Shown: one piece after another, positions 33,555 to 44,110 of the stretch
Layout: each line of letters starts with the position of its first letter
Position numbering within the stretch: the stretch's first letter is position 1
Assembly (NCBI RefSeq): GCF_023898315.1
Contig: NC_064619.1
Coordinates: 298,754,150 to 298,818,149 of the forward strand
DNA from: Schistocerca nitens
Lineage: Eukaryota > Arthropoda > Insecta > Orthoptera > Acrididae
Direction of reading: 5' to 3'
Length of the DNA stretch: 64,000 nt
Translations under genes and position numbers: made by a program
The notes under the pieces: model-generated
The model's database searches: none
Told to the model about the DNA's origin: nothing
What the model saw: the letters and a program-made list of their open reading frames with translations, nothing else

Positions 33555-34105
33555 AAGCACCAAAGAAACTGGTACAGGCATGCATATTCAAATATAGAGA
33601 TATATAAATACGCAGAATAAAGCGATGCAGTCAGAAACGCCTTTTCGTGTCTGGTGCAGTTGTTCGATCAGTTACTGCTGCTACAATGGCAGGTTATCAA
33701 GATGTAAGAGAGTTCGAACGTGGTGTTATAGTCGGTGCAAGAGCGATGGAACACAGCATTTTCGAGGTAGCGATGAAGTGGGGATTCTCCTGTATGACCA
33801 TTTCACGAGTGTACCGTGAATGCCACGAATTCGGTAAAACATCAAATCACCTACATCGCTGCGGCCGGAAAAAGATCCTTCAAGAACGGGACCATCGACG
33901 ACTGTCAGAAGTGCAACTCTTCTGCAAATTGCTGAAGATTGCAGTGCTGGTCCCTCAACAAGTGTCAGCGTGCAAACCATTCAGCAGAACATTATCGATC
34001 TGGGCTTTCCAAGCTGAAGTCGCACACGTGTACCCTTGATGACTGCAAGACAAAAAGCTTTAAGCCTCGCCTGGGCACATGAAAGCCGACATTGGACTAT
34101 TGATG

Positions 34106-34294
34106 GTTCAAATGGCTCTGAGCACTATGGGACTTAACATCTATCGTCATCAGTCCCCTAGAACTTAGAACTACTTAAACCTAACTAACCTAAGGATATC
34201 ACACAACACCCAGTCATCACGAGGCAGAGAAAATCCCTGACCCCACCGGGAATCGAACACGGGAACCCGGGCGCGGGAAGCGAGAACGCTACTG
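34106..34294 (-). repeat. SINE (family B), first copy in Tc1
   Basis: Plus strand starts ttcaaatggctctgagcac and ends gcgagaacgctac, with gggaatcgaac as the complement of a tRNA B box. Flanked by tggactattgatg at 34093-34105 and 34295-34307, a 13-bp duplication. Confidence 0.92.
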
Positions 34295-34330
34295 TGGACT
34301 ATTGATGACTGGAAACATATTGCCTGGTTC

Positions 34331-34548
34331 AAAAAAATGGTTCAAATGGCTCAGAGCACTATGGGACTTAACATCGATGGTCATCAGTCCCCTAGAACTT
34401 AGAACTACTTAAACCTAACTAACCTAAGGACAGCACACAACACCCAGCCATCACGAGGCAGAGAAAATCCCTGACCCCGCCGGGAATCGAACCTGGGAAC
34501 CCGGGCGTGGGCAGCGAGAACGCTACCGCACGACCACGAGATGCGGGC
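34331..34548 (-). repeat. SINE (family B), second copy in Tc1
   Basis: Same family and orientation as the copy at 34106 and complete to the end of its tRNA-like head (cgaccacgagatgcgggc). It has an A-run (aaaaaaa) at its tail end. Flanked by ttgcctggttc at 34320-34330 and 34549-34559. Confidence 0.92.
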
Positions 34549-34824
34549 TTGCCTGGTTCGATGAGTCTCATTTCAAATTGTGTCAAGCAGATGGAATTGT
34601 ACGGGTATGGAGGCGATCTCATGAATCCATGGACACTGCACGTCAGCAGGGGACTGTTCAAGCTGGTGGAGGCTCTGTAATGGTATGGGGCATGTGCAGT
34701 TGGAGTGATATGGGACTCCTGATACATGTAGATACGACTCTGATAGGTGACGCGTACGTAAGTATCCTGTCTGATTACCTGCATCCATTATGCATTCCGA
34801 CGGACTTGGGCAGTACCTCAAACT

Positions 34825-35306
34825 GCCCGCCCAGTTGGCTGTGGAGTCTAACGCATGGCTTTCCAGGTGGGAGGGAGCGCCTGGTCTCCGGCACAAATCC
34901 GCCCGGAGGATTTGTGTCGAGGTCTGGTGAACCGGCCAGTCTGTGGATGGTTTTTAGGCGGTTTTCCATCTGCCTCGGCGAATGCGGGCTGGTTCCCCTT
35001 ATTTCGCCTCAGTTACATTATGTCGGCGATTGCTGCGCAAACAAGTTCTCCACGTACGCGTACACCACCAGTACTCTACCATGCAAACATAGGGGTTACA
35101 CTCATCTGGTGTGAGACGTTCCCTGGGGGGTCCACCGGGGGCTGAACCGCACAATAACCTTGGGTTCGGTGTGGGGCGGCGGAGGGGTGAAGTGGACTGC
35201 AGTAGTCGTCGTGGGATTGTGGACCACTGCGGCTGTGGCGGGGACGGAGCCTTTCCATCGTTTCTAGGTCCCTGGTTAACATACAATACAATACAATACA
35301 ATACAA
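34825..35306 (+). repeat. SINE (family D) with (ATACA)n tail
   Basis: 482-bp element with a tRNA-like head (A-box-like gttggctgtggag, B-box-like ggtctccggcacaaatcc), a GC-rich body and a tail of atacaatacaatacaat. Flanked by tacctcaaact at 34814-34824 and 35307-35317. It inserted at or beside the junction of the Tc1 relic and the CR1-like piece. Confidence 0.85.
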
Positions 35307-35317
35307 TACCTCAAACT

Positions 35318-36280
35318 ACTACCTATCCTAAAAAACCCCAGATGCACTCCACAAGTACTCTGCTACTAATGTAGCTGCTTCCTCTGTGCAGTGCACTCCT
35401 GATCTATCAAGGGTAGTTCTGCAATTCCCTACTCGATAACGTAGGTCTAAAAATCTGCTGTCAAGACTGTCACAGAGTAAAACGAATTCTTTTGTTGAGA
35501 CCCTCCACTCGGCTCCAAACCAAAGGACTCCAATCAACTCTGAGAACAATGCTGCAAGTTGCACTCTCTGATTGTACCCCACACTCAAGGCCAACATCCT
35601 TCACCACTTCCGTCAGCCGCCTATGTGAACCGAGGATTGCCTCAGAAACACATGCGGCAGGTGTCATTGGTGTTGAAGTGAACCACAATTTGCAGACGAC
35701 TGCACCCTGCACACTCGATAGCCGCAGGCAAGGGTGGCTTCACATCTCGTATGAGGTCCCCCAGCAGACATACCAAGTTCACATTGGCTTTGTTTCCAGC
35801 CTTGAGTGCTATCTTCCTAAAGTCCATAACGAGCCTAACATTGGAGCTCCCAATAACTAGCAACCTCCTGCCCACATATGCCTGCTCAGGCCCTGCTGAA
35901 GGAATGGCCACCTGTTCATTCACAAGGCGAATAGAAGAGGTCAGATCCCCAGCCTCCACATTGGCTCTCTGCTTCGAGCGACTGAACGCATTATATCCTG
36001 TCACTCACCTTACTGTGAGGGCAGATCCACCATGTCATGTACACAAGGAGTTGCCTTGGCACCAGACCTCGTGGACAAAACAAGCAACGCTGCGGTGTTC
36101 CATGTGATGCGCCAGATTCTGCACCACTGCTACACCCTGAGGCAGCAGCCTCAAGTGGCTGATCATAGCCAAAATCACTTTCAACTGTTTGTGAACTGTG
36201 GCCAGCTCCTCCTGCGTCTGTACACAGCACAGAAACGTCCTGCCCATCCTGACGAGACAGACTGGCGAAGTAAATCATAA
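35318..36280 (-). pseudogene. CR1-like ORF1 with esterase domain, decayed
   Basis: Frames at 36280-35991, 36004-35642 and 35597-35328. N-terminal QEELATVHKQLK matches QGELATLRGQVE of the intact copy. The domain core RRLLVIGSSNVRLVMDF and LQIVVHFNTNDTC carries the SGNH blocks I and III. The last part, RFLDLRYRVGNCRTTLDRSGVHCTEEAA, is block V. Frameshifts separate the parts. Confidence 0.82.
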
Positions 36281-36412
36281 AAGCTGACAGATACCTAGAT
36301 ATGCTATTTGTTACCCTCCTGTTGTGTCACCAATGGTCGCTGATATCTTAATGAACTCTGTAGCTGTCTGTTCAGAAGAAATAGCAACTGAACTACAGAC
36401 TGCCTGAATTAA

Positions 36413-36752
36413 AACTTACAAAACGCGAGAATAAACGTCTTAAAATACAAAAACATGCACGAAATTTAAGCAATGCATACTGCCAAGAAAACACATGAAA
36501 AGCTAAATACATAACTTGCTCCCTGGAGATGTGTCGCAGGTGGCAGCTGGAGCCAGACTAAGTGGTTAATGAGGCTGAACCAAACGGTCACTTGTCCTCA
36601 AAACAAACAAATGAGCAACTACTGCGCTACTGACTGCTTTAATATAAACTTACAAAATTCAAGGATAAACCTCTTAAATACAAAAAAATGCCCAAAATTT
36701 AAGCAATATATATTACTAGGAAAACACAAGAAAAGCTAAATAAGAAACTTGC
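36413..36752. repeat. Direct repeat (period about 235 bp) in CR1-like 5' region
   Basis: About 100 bp at 36413-36510 recurs at 36647-36752 (shared cttacaaaa, aatttaagcaat, ggaaaacaca and aaaagctaaata), with about 80-85 percent identity by eye. Tandem 5' UTR monomers often carry promoters in non-LTR elements; that function is only inferred here. Confidence 0.75.
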
Positions 36753-36789
36753 AGCAGCTGGAGCCAGACTCAGACTCTTCAGGATTGAA

Positions 36790-37950
36790 GTCATGCACAT
36801 GATGAGTGCTGGATCTCTGGGCTGTGTAATGTGTGATGTCATGCTGATGGGGGAGTTGTCTTGGTCATCTTGTGAGCTGTCAAGATTCATAGGGCATAAA
36901 GTGATCGAGTCATGGAGACCTCATACACGTTTGAGTCCATACAGAGAGACCATCGTTGTTTTCTCATTGAGCAAGATGTCAAAGGTATGTGGGCTGTGCT
37001 TGACAAGTAGAAATGGTCAGGAGTATGCTGCCTGTAGAGCTATCTGGACCATATCATCAAGTATCATGATGTAGTTACAGCCGATAGCACTTTGTGTTTG
37101 AAGGTTTTTAGAATGGTGTGTGCCGTAGATGGTGGCACCTGCGAATTTTTAATGTGCCACTTCACCAGTTGCACTAATACTGGCAGATTTGCCAGATTGA
37201 GGGTTGGTGTCAGTGGTTGGTGTCGGAAGAATGAACTCTGCTGGGAGTGTAAGGAATCGCCATTCAAGACTTCCACATGGGAAGCCCGTAGGTCCTCCTT
37301 AAACGTTCTTCAAGTGCTGAGATACGTCTATGGGAAGGCTTCCATCCAAGATGTCAGTACTCCTTGAGCCTGTTACACTGTGGGTGGTACATTGTTGTAC
37401 GATTGCAGGTAATGCTGCAAAGGGGGCAGAGTGTGTTGAACAGAGAGGGTTTGAATTTTCTCCCTTGGTTTTTGGTAATCATTTCAGGAAAACCAAAGAA
37501 GGATATCAATGCCTCAATGAAAGCTCAAGTGGTAGACTCCAATGTGATGACTTTCATGGAAATGGCTTCAACCCAGTGTTTGAGACCTGATCAGTTATTG
37601 ATAGTATGTATTTGTAGCTTTCCAATTTCGGCAGGGGGCCGATGAGATCAAGGTGCACATGCCAAAATCGAGCACACTGTATAACGAAGTGGCCAAGAGG
37701 AGGCTGCACATACTGACTGACCTTGCTATTGTGGCACACTAAACAAGCAGGCAACCAGGTACAACAATCTTGTTTGATGTTCATCCAAACGATCCATTCA
37801 GTTATGAGCCAGACCATTGACAGGACACCCAGGTTGTAGAACTGACTGAAGATCAGATGATGCATAGATGAGGGGATGAGACGTCATATTCTGTTCTGTG
37901 ACATGTTGTAGAGGATATGGGCAGTGCTGGAAATTGCTCATCATTCAGTG
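36790..37950 (-). pseudogene. Gypsy 2 integrase
   Basis: Minus-strand zinc-binding and core start at 37865-37554: CLVCHNSKVSQYVQPPLGHF, then ARFWHVHLDLIGPLPKLESY and YILSITDQ. The C-terminal part, at 37360-36900 in shifting frames, has HLKNV, LTLPAEFILPTPT, LQAAYS and HTFDILLNEKTTMVSLYGLK (the family has ktFtv.vng...vsvDRLKpa). It is frameshifted and inactive. Confidence 0.83.
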
Positions 37951-38990
37951 TGCAATGCACAATGTTGAATAAGTCTGTGATGGGTGGAACACAATCTTGT
38001 CCATCTATCAGCTTAGCATAGTCGAGGTGAAGTGAAATAGTACTGATGCACAAGAGATACTAGGCAAGTATGCTGTCGGCTCCATATAACTGATGAATGT
38101 ACATCTATTGTGTGTTGTGTGATGAGGTCAAGGTGGTGAAACTAGCAGGGGATCACAGCCTTTGATGGGTGATGCATTATATTAGCGAGTAGTTTGTGAA
38201 CTGTATAGATCACAAAATGTTCACCTTTGATATCTTCTCTGAAATTCTGAACTGTTTCACACACAGCAAGCAGCTCACAATTGAATGTAGACCATTTTGA
38301 TTATGAGGCTATGAGTTTCTTAGAGAAGAAGCAGAGCGGTTCTCGATTTGCCTGCCACAACTGGTTGTAGGATCACCCCGATGGCCGAATTGCTAGTGGC
38401 CGTTGTGACCGTGAGTTGTGTGTGCTCGGATAGCCACTTTTGCAAAACAAGCTGTGGCATAGCCGAATGCAGCTTGCATGTTGGTGTCTGCCTTGACTTG
38501 TGTATTCAACCTAGAGAGGGCGTTGGTGAGCAGAGCCTGAATCGCCACCACTTGAGGTGTGGTAGGTGATGTTGGTAAAAGTTAAGGATGCCTCGTAAAA
38601 GATTATAGGTCTTGATAAGTTTGTGGGGTAGATAACTGTAGAATTAGTGCCATCTATTCAGACTTGGGTTTGATACCTTAAACGCTGAAGAAGTGTTTGA
38701 GGAACAGGTGGGCTGGAAGTCATGAGAATGCTATGCATCTTACCATTTTAGATGGCGCACTGCTGAACGATTGCTGATAATGAGGAGGAGGTGAAACGAT
38801 TGGGAAATGCAGTGAGCACTGAGGCAAAATGTACAATACTAACTTTTGGGAGACATCGTGTGATTGAGGGAACTTGTAGCATAACTATCTGAGGTGTAGA
38901 AGATGAGGCATGTTCATCACAAATCAGGGTTGTTGAGAGGCTCTGAATCACTTTGCGTGCATTCATGAGTGCTGTCTTGTGACAGCCAGA
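37950..38990 (-). pseudogene. Gypsy 2 RT remnant and RNase H
   Basis: RNase H is read at about 38440-38090: SNSAIGVILQPVV, KWSTFNCELLAVCETVQNF, EDIKGEHFVIYTVHKLLANI and HHPS. Upstream, around 38760-38600, an RT-entry block MHSILMTSSPPVPQTLL is seen. The RT palm is not recognisable between them, so an internal deletion is likely. Confidence 0.7.
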
Positions 38991-39302
38991 GCGAGAGCAC
39001 CAGCAGCAGCGAGTACTGTTTGTATAAAGCGTTTATTTTGCATTTTGTTTACGACCTTCCACTAAGGAAGGGATTCTATTTGTGTTTATCTGCTCTGCAT
39101 AGAAACTAACAGTTCTTGATCGTTAGGAGAGAAATTTATTTTGTACTTATTTGCTGCGCTTAGCTTTTAAATAGTTTTTCTGGGAAAACCTAGCGTAGTT
39201 TTCGCGTCTCGTATTTCAGTGAGTGTTTCTTGATTATCAGAGTAGCTCATCAGAAGATTATCTTGGGAATTTGTCACCGTATAGAGTAGGGTAAACATAG
39301 TC

Positions 39303-40295
39303 ATGTGTAGGGACTGTGGTTGTTGTGAGCGGACGCAAGGAGAATTAGCCACTCTTCGGGGGCAGGTGGAGGCTTTGTCTGTTAGGCTCATCGAGCTCGA
39401 GGTGCAGGCGTCGGCTCGTAGTGGCGTTGGGGCAACTGTGGTGAGACCTATGCCTACTTCGGTGGCCTTGGAATCACATGGAACCCCTGATGTCGCTGCG
39501 TCTTCCGGCAGTGAGCATCTTACCGGTCAGCCATCACTCCAGGGTGAATGGCGGACAGTGGTGGGCTCGCGCGTGCCTGGCCGAAAGGCGAAGGTGGGAT
39601 CTGGCCGCGTGGCAGCTGCCTTACCCCTTTCCAACAGGTACGGGGTGCTTCCTAGTGGTGATGACATCGTTTCCGAGCCACCACAGGATGCCTCGCCTGT
39701 TGGGCCAGTGGCCGATTCTCCGGCAAGGTCCCGACAGTCACAGAGGGCGGGCCTATTAGTTATAGGGAGCTCCAACGTTAGGCGGGTTATGGAGCCCCTC
39801 AGGAAAATAGCGGGTAGGTCGGGGAAGAATGCCAGTGTGCACTCGGTGTGCTTGCCGGGGGGTCTCGTCCGTAATGTGGAGGAGGCCCTTCCGGCAGCTA
39901 TTGAACACACTGGGTGTGACCGGCTGCAGATAGTAGCACATGTCGGAACGAATGACGCCTGCCGCTTGGGTTCTGAGGCCATCCTTGGTTCCTTCCGGCG
40001 GCTGGCCGATTTGGTGAAGACAACCAGCATCGCACGCGGAGTGCAAGCTGAGCTTAATATCTGCAGCATAGTGCCCAGAGTCGATCGCGGTCCTCTGGTT
40101 TGGAGCCGTGTGGAGGGTCTAAACCAGAGGCTCAGACGACTCTGCGACTATAATGGTTGCAAATTCATCGACCTCCGTTATTGGGTGGAGAACTGTAGGG
40201 CCCCCCTAGACAGGTCAGGCGTGCACTACACACCGGAAGCAGCTACTAGGGTAGCAGAGTACGTGTGGCGTGCACACGGGGGTTTTTTAGGTTAG
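39303..40295 (+). CDS. CR1-like ORF1 protein with SGNH esterase domain
   Basis: 330 residues with no internal stop. The N-terminus is Cys-rich (CRDCGCCER) followed by a short coiled coil (residues 13-36) and a low-complexity linker. Residues 151-325 form an SGNH/GDSL-type hydrolase: block I VIGSSNVRR with putative nucleophile Ser157, block III VGTND (215-218) and block V DRSGVH with Asp303 and His308. Esterase-type ORF1 proteins are known from CR1-like elements, where they are thought to aid membrane or RNP handling. All catalytic positions look intact. The start is the first ATG and the stop is about 70 bp before ORF2. Confidence 0.88.
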   Translation: MCRDCGCCERTQGELATLRGQVEALSVRLIELEVQASARSGVGATVVRPMPTSVALESHGTPDVAASSGSEHLTGQPSLQGEWRTVVGSRVPGRKAKVGSGRVAAALPLSNRYGVLPSGDDIVSEPPQDASPVGPVADSPARSRQSQRAGLLVIGSSNVRRVMEPLRKIAGRSGKNASVHSVCLPGGLVRNVEEALPAAIEHTGCDRLQIVAHVGTNDACRLGSEAILGSFRRLADLVKTTSIARGVQAELNICSIVPRVDRGPLVWSRVEGLNQRLRRLCDYNGCKFIDLRYWVENCRAPLDRSGVHYTPEAATRVAEYVWRAHGGFLG

Positions 40296-40365
40296 AGGGA
40301 CCCCCCCCCCCCTTGGGCGAAACGATAAAATACCTGACGGCTTACCAGAGAGAACATCAGCATCG

Positions 40366-43300
40366 TTGATAAAGAACGTCCGTCCTCAGAGACCAAAAAC
40401 AGGAAAAGTTAACGTAATATTGGTAAACTGCAGGAGTATCCAGGACAAGGTTCCTGAATTAGTATCGCTTATTGAAGGAAATAGTGCGCATATAGTATTA
40501 GGAACGGAAAGTTGGTTAAAACCGGAAGTGAACAGTAACGAAATCCTAGACACAGAATGGAATATATACCGCAAGGATAGGATAAACGCCAATGGTGGAG
40601 GAGTATTTATAGCAGTAAAGAATTCAATAATATCCAGTGAAGTTATTAGCGAATGCGAATGTGAAATAATCTGGGTTAAGTTAAGTATCAAAGGTGGGTC
40701 AGATATGATAGTCGGATGCTTCTATAGACCACCTGCATCAGCAACCGTAGTAGTTGAGCGCCTCAGAGAGAACCTGCAGAACGTCGTGAAGAAGTTTCGT
40801 GATCATACTATTGTAATAGGGGGAGACTTCAATCTACCAGGTATAGAATGGGATAGTCACACAATCAGAACTGGAGCCAGGGACAGAGACTCTTGTGACA
40901 ACCGAGCGAGGTGGCGCAGTGGTAAGACACTGGACTCGCATTCGGGAGGACGACGGTTCAATCCCGCGTCCGGCCATCCTGATTTAGGTTTTCCGTGATT
41001 TCCCTAAATCACTCCAGGCAAATGCCGGGATGGTTCCTCTGAAAGGGCACGGCCGACTTCCTTCCCCATCCTTCCCTACTCCGATGAGACCGATGACCAC
41101 GCTGTCTGGTCTCCTTCCCCACACCAACCAACCAACCAACCAACTCTTGTGACATTATCCTGACTGCCTTGTCCGAGAATTACTTCGAGCAGATAGTTAG
41201 AGAACCAACTCGTGAAGCTAACGTTTTAGACCTCATAGCAACAAATAGACCGGAACTTTTCGACTCCGTGAATGTAGAAGAGGGTATCAGTGATCATAAG
41301 TCAGTGGTTGCATCAATGACTACAAGTGTAATAAGAAATGCCAAGAAAGGAAGGAAAATATATTTGCTTAACAAGAGTGATAGGGCACAAATCGCAGAAT
41401 ATCTGAGTGACCACCATCAAACGTTCATTTCTGAGGAAGAGGATGTGGAACAAAAATGGAAAAAATTCAGAAACATCGTCCAGTACGCCTTAGATAAGTT
41501 CGTACCGACTAAGGTCCAAAGCGAGGGGAAAGATCCACCGTGGTATAACAATCATGTACGAAAGGTACTACGGAAACAAAGAAAGCTTCGTCATAGGTTT
41601 AAGAGTAGTCGAATCATAGCTGATAAGGAAAAGCTGAACGAAGCGAAAAAGAGCGTAAAGAGAGCAATGAGAGAAGCATTCAACGAATTCGAACATAAAA
41701 CATTGGCAAACAATCTAAACAAGAACCCTAAAAAGTTTTGGTCATATGTAAAATCGGTAAGCGGATCTAAATCCCCTATTCAGTCACTCGTTGACCACGA
41801 TGGCACCGAAACAGAGGACGACCGAAGAAAGGCAGAAATACTGAATTCAGTGTTCCGAAACTGTTTCACTGCGGAAAATCGTAACACGGTCCCTGACTTC
41901 AGCCGTCGCACGGACGCCAAAATGGAAAATATTGAAATAAACGATATCGGAATTGAAAAACAACTGCTATCACTTAGTAGCGGAAAAGCATCCGGACCAG
42001 ACGAGATACCCGTAAGATTCTACCGTGATTATGCTAAAGAACTTGCCCCCTTTCTATCAGCAATTTATCGTAGATCTCTGGAAGAACGTAAAGTACCTAG
42101 CGACTGGAAGAAAGCGCAGGTCGTTCCCATTTTCAAGATGGGGCATAAATCAGATGCGAATAATTATAGGCCTATTTCGCTTACGTCAATCTGTTGTAGA
42201 ATAATGGAACATGTTTTATGTTCTCGTATTATGACGTTCTTAGATAATACAAATCTCCTTCATCATAACCAACATGGATTCCGCAAACAGAGATCATGTG
42301 AAACTCAGCTCGCCCTATTTGTCCAAGAAATTCACAGTGCCGTAGACACTGGCGAGCAGATTGATGCCGTATTCCTGGACTTCAGGAAGGCATTTGATAC
42401 GGTTCCGCACTTACGTTTAGTGAAAAAAATACGAGCTTACGGAATATCGGACCAGGTTTGTGATTGGATTCAGGATTTCCTAGAAGAAAGAACACAACAT
42501 GTCATTCTTAACGGTTCAAAATCTGCAGATGTAGAGGTAATTTCGGGAGTACCGCAAGGAAGCGTGATAGGACCTTTATTGTTTACAATATACATAAATG
42601 ACTTAGTTGACAACATCGGTAGCTCCGTGAGGCTATTTGCAGATGACACGGTTGTCTACAAGAAAGTAGCAACATCAGAAGACTCATATGTACTCCAGGA
42701 AGACCTGCAGAGGATTAATGAATGGTGCGACAGCTGGCAGCTTTCCCTAAACGTAGATAAATGTAATATAATGCGCATACATAGGGGCAGAAATCCATTC
42801 CAGTACGATTATGCCATAGGTGGTAAATCATTGGAAGCGGTAACGACCGTAAAATACTTAGGAGTTACTATCTGGAGCGATCTGAAGTGGAATGATCACA
42901 TAAAACAAATAGTGGGAAAAGCAGGCGCCAGGTTGAGATTCATAGGAAGAATTCTAAGAAAATGTGACTCATCGACGAAAGAAGTAGCTTACAAAACGCT
43001 TGTTCGTCCGATTCTTGAGTATTGCTCATCAGTATGGGACCCTTACCAGGTTGGATTAATAGAAGAGATAGACATGATCCAGCGAAAAGCAGCGCGATTC
43101 GTCATGGGGACATTTAGTCAGCGCGAGAGCGTTACGGAGATGCTGAACAAGCTCCAGTGGCGGACACTTCAAGAAAGGCGTTACGCAATACGGAGAGGTT
43201 TATTATCGAAATTACGAGAGAGCACATTCCGGGAAGAGATGGGCAACATATTACTACCGCCCACATATATCTCGCGTAATGATCACAACGAAAAGATCCG

Positions 43301-43388
43301 AGAAATTAGAGCAAATACGGAGACTTACAAGCAGTCGTTCTTCCCACGCACAATTCGTGAATGGAACAGAGAAGGGGGGATCAGATAG
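40366..43388 (+). CDS. CR1-like ORF2: endonuclease and reverse transcriptase, SINE-split
   Basis: The APE endonuclease occupies 40366-40900 (VILVNCRSIQDKVPEL, ESWLKPEV, GCFYRPP, IVIGGDFNLPGIEW) and continues after the SINE from 41155 with LDLIATNRPEL and GISDHKSVV. The 739-residue frame from 41169 then holds the RT: VPSDWKKAQVVPIFKMG, NNYRPISLTSICCRIMEHVL, FLDFRKAFDTVPH, SGVPQGSVIGPLLFTIYIND, catalytic VRLFADDTVVYK and VKYLGVTI. Apart from the SINE with its 12-bp duplication, the reading frame is open. It would carry out target-primed reverse transcription. Confidence 0.9.
40901..41142 (+). repeat. tRNA-SINE (family E) with (CCAA)n tail in ORF2
   Basis: tRNA-like head gaggtggcgcagtggtaag with B box ggttcaatcccgc, body gatttccctaaatcactcc and tail accaaccaaccaacc. 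Flanked by actcttgtgaca at 40889-40900 and 41143-41154. Confidence 0.93.
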
Positions 43389-43499
43389 TGGTACAATAAG
43401 TACCCTCCGCCACACACCGTAAGGTGGCTCGCGGAGTATAGATGTAGATGTAGATGTAGATCCTATACATCGTGGATTCATTGACGCAGGCATGCATTT

Positions 43500-44110
43500 T
43501 CAGCGTGGAGGGTCTCCGATATTTTGCGCAATTCTAGGTAATGCTTGTGTGTCTTCACAATGACAACCACAGTCGTAGCAATCTTCTGTGAAGGCAAACT
43601 GCATGTCAAAGTGGTGTGCCTTCAAGGAGGCAGCAATAGAGCAAAAATTCACAGGATGAGTCGACGGATTATGTGGTGTAAAAGTGCCTATGCTCCAGGT
43701 CCCAGGAGAGCTGAAACTGTTGGAAGAGATCATTTCCCACCACCAGTTCGGTGACATCAGTGATGAAGAAGGTCTGCGGGCCTGGAGATCCATGCTGAGT
43801 TGTAATATATGATGTACTTCTCCATGTACAGAGATTAGAGAATTCTTTGCAGCACACAGCTGTAACCTGGTTGTGACGGTGAGGAGTGAGATATGTCCTT
43901 TGGTACTGTGCTAGCATCCAATCCTGTATCTATGAGCAAATATGATGTTGACTTGAGTTCGAAAATATACAGTCTTTTGTTCATCAGATTGGCTGGCATG
44001 GACAACATACATCCCATGTGGCACATGCAAAGGCGACTTGGTGTCTCAGCACAAGATGATGTGCCAATGGTGGCCTGCATTTGAAGTTTGGAAACCTGCA
44101 TGGAAACTGG
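43500..44110 (-). pseudogene. Gypsy 2 aspartic protease
   Basis: Minus strand RLYIFELKSTSYLLIDTGLD with the catalytic DTG kept, then ASTVPKDIS, a frameshift, and TFFITDVTELVVGNDLFQQF corresponding to the ILG.DFL block (here VGNDL). It borders the CR1-like insertion at about 43465. Confidence 0.8.

Larger units (their letters stand above)
33555..34813 (+). mobile_element. Tc1-like DNA transposon relic, 3'-truncated
   Basis: Starts near caccaaagaaactggtac and encodes a Tc1-type transposase from ATG 33687. Two SINEs with clear duplications sit inside it. It ends abruptly after a DLG block near 34813, where a duplicated target site, a third SINE and then an inverted CR1-like piece follow. The right terminal inverted repeat is missing. 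Confidence 0.85.
33687..34813 (+). pseudogene. Tc1-like transposase, interrupted
   Basis: N-terminal paired-like HTH: MAGYQDVREFERGVIVGARA, FEVAMKWGFSCMTISRVYRE and CGRKKILQERDHRRLS. The second HTH part is frameshifted (about 33910-34040), followed by LAWAHESRHWTIDDWKHIAW-type sequence split by SINEs. Then come ESHFKLCQADGIVRVWRR, HESMDTARQQGTVQAGGGSV and MVWGMCSWSDMGLLI, ending at YVSILSDYLHPLC. The second catalytic Asp region (SDES) reads DES and the rest of the DDE core is cut away. Confidence 0.87.
35318..36780 (-). mobile_element. Inverted CR1-like fragment: 5' UTR and ORF1
   Basis: Minus-strand ORF1 (36280-35318) homologous to the intact ORF1 at 39303-40295, preceded by a 5' region containing two direct repeats. 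ORF2 is absent: the fragment is cut at 35318 beside the SINE and the Tc1 relic. Loss of the 3' rather than the 5' part is unusual for a non-LTR insertion and points to a later deletion. Confidence 0.82.
39000..43462 (+). mobile_element. CR1-like non-LTR retrotransposon, nearly intact
   Basis: About 300 bp of 5' UTR, intact ORF1 (39303-40295), a C-run spacer, ORF2 (40366-43388) broken only by a SINE at 40901-41142, a short 3' UTR with gtggctcgcggag, and an (atgtag)n tail ending about 43462. It is inserted in gypsy 2. Flanking attcatga (left, about 38964) and attcattga (right, about 43478) hint at a target duplication, but this is not exact. It is the youngest-looking large element in the window. 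Confidence 0.88.

Noticed and set aside
34999-35374. Several frames around 35 kb with Gly/Pro-rich composition
   Set aside because: They fall in the GC-rich body of SINE family D, bounded by an 11-bp target duplication.
39527-40069. A 180-residue minus-strand frame
   Set aside because: It is antisense to the esterase-type ORF1, which has clear motifs.
43438-43462. Hexamer repeat as a telomere-like sequence
   Set aside because: The atgtag repeat is the 3' tail of the CR1-like family and recurs at the end of the copy at 23430-23455. It is not the insect TTAGG repeat.
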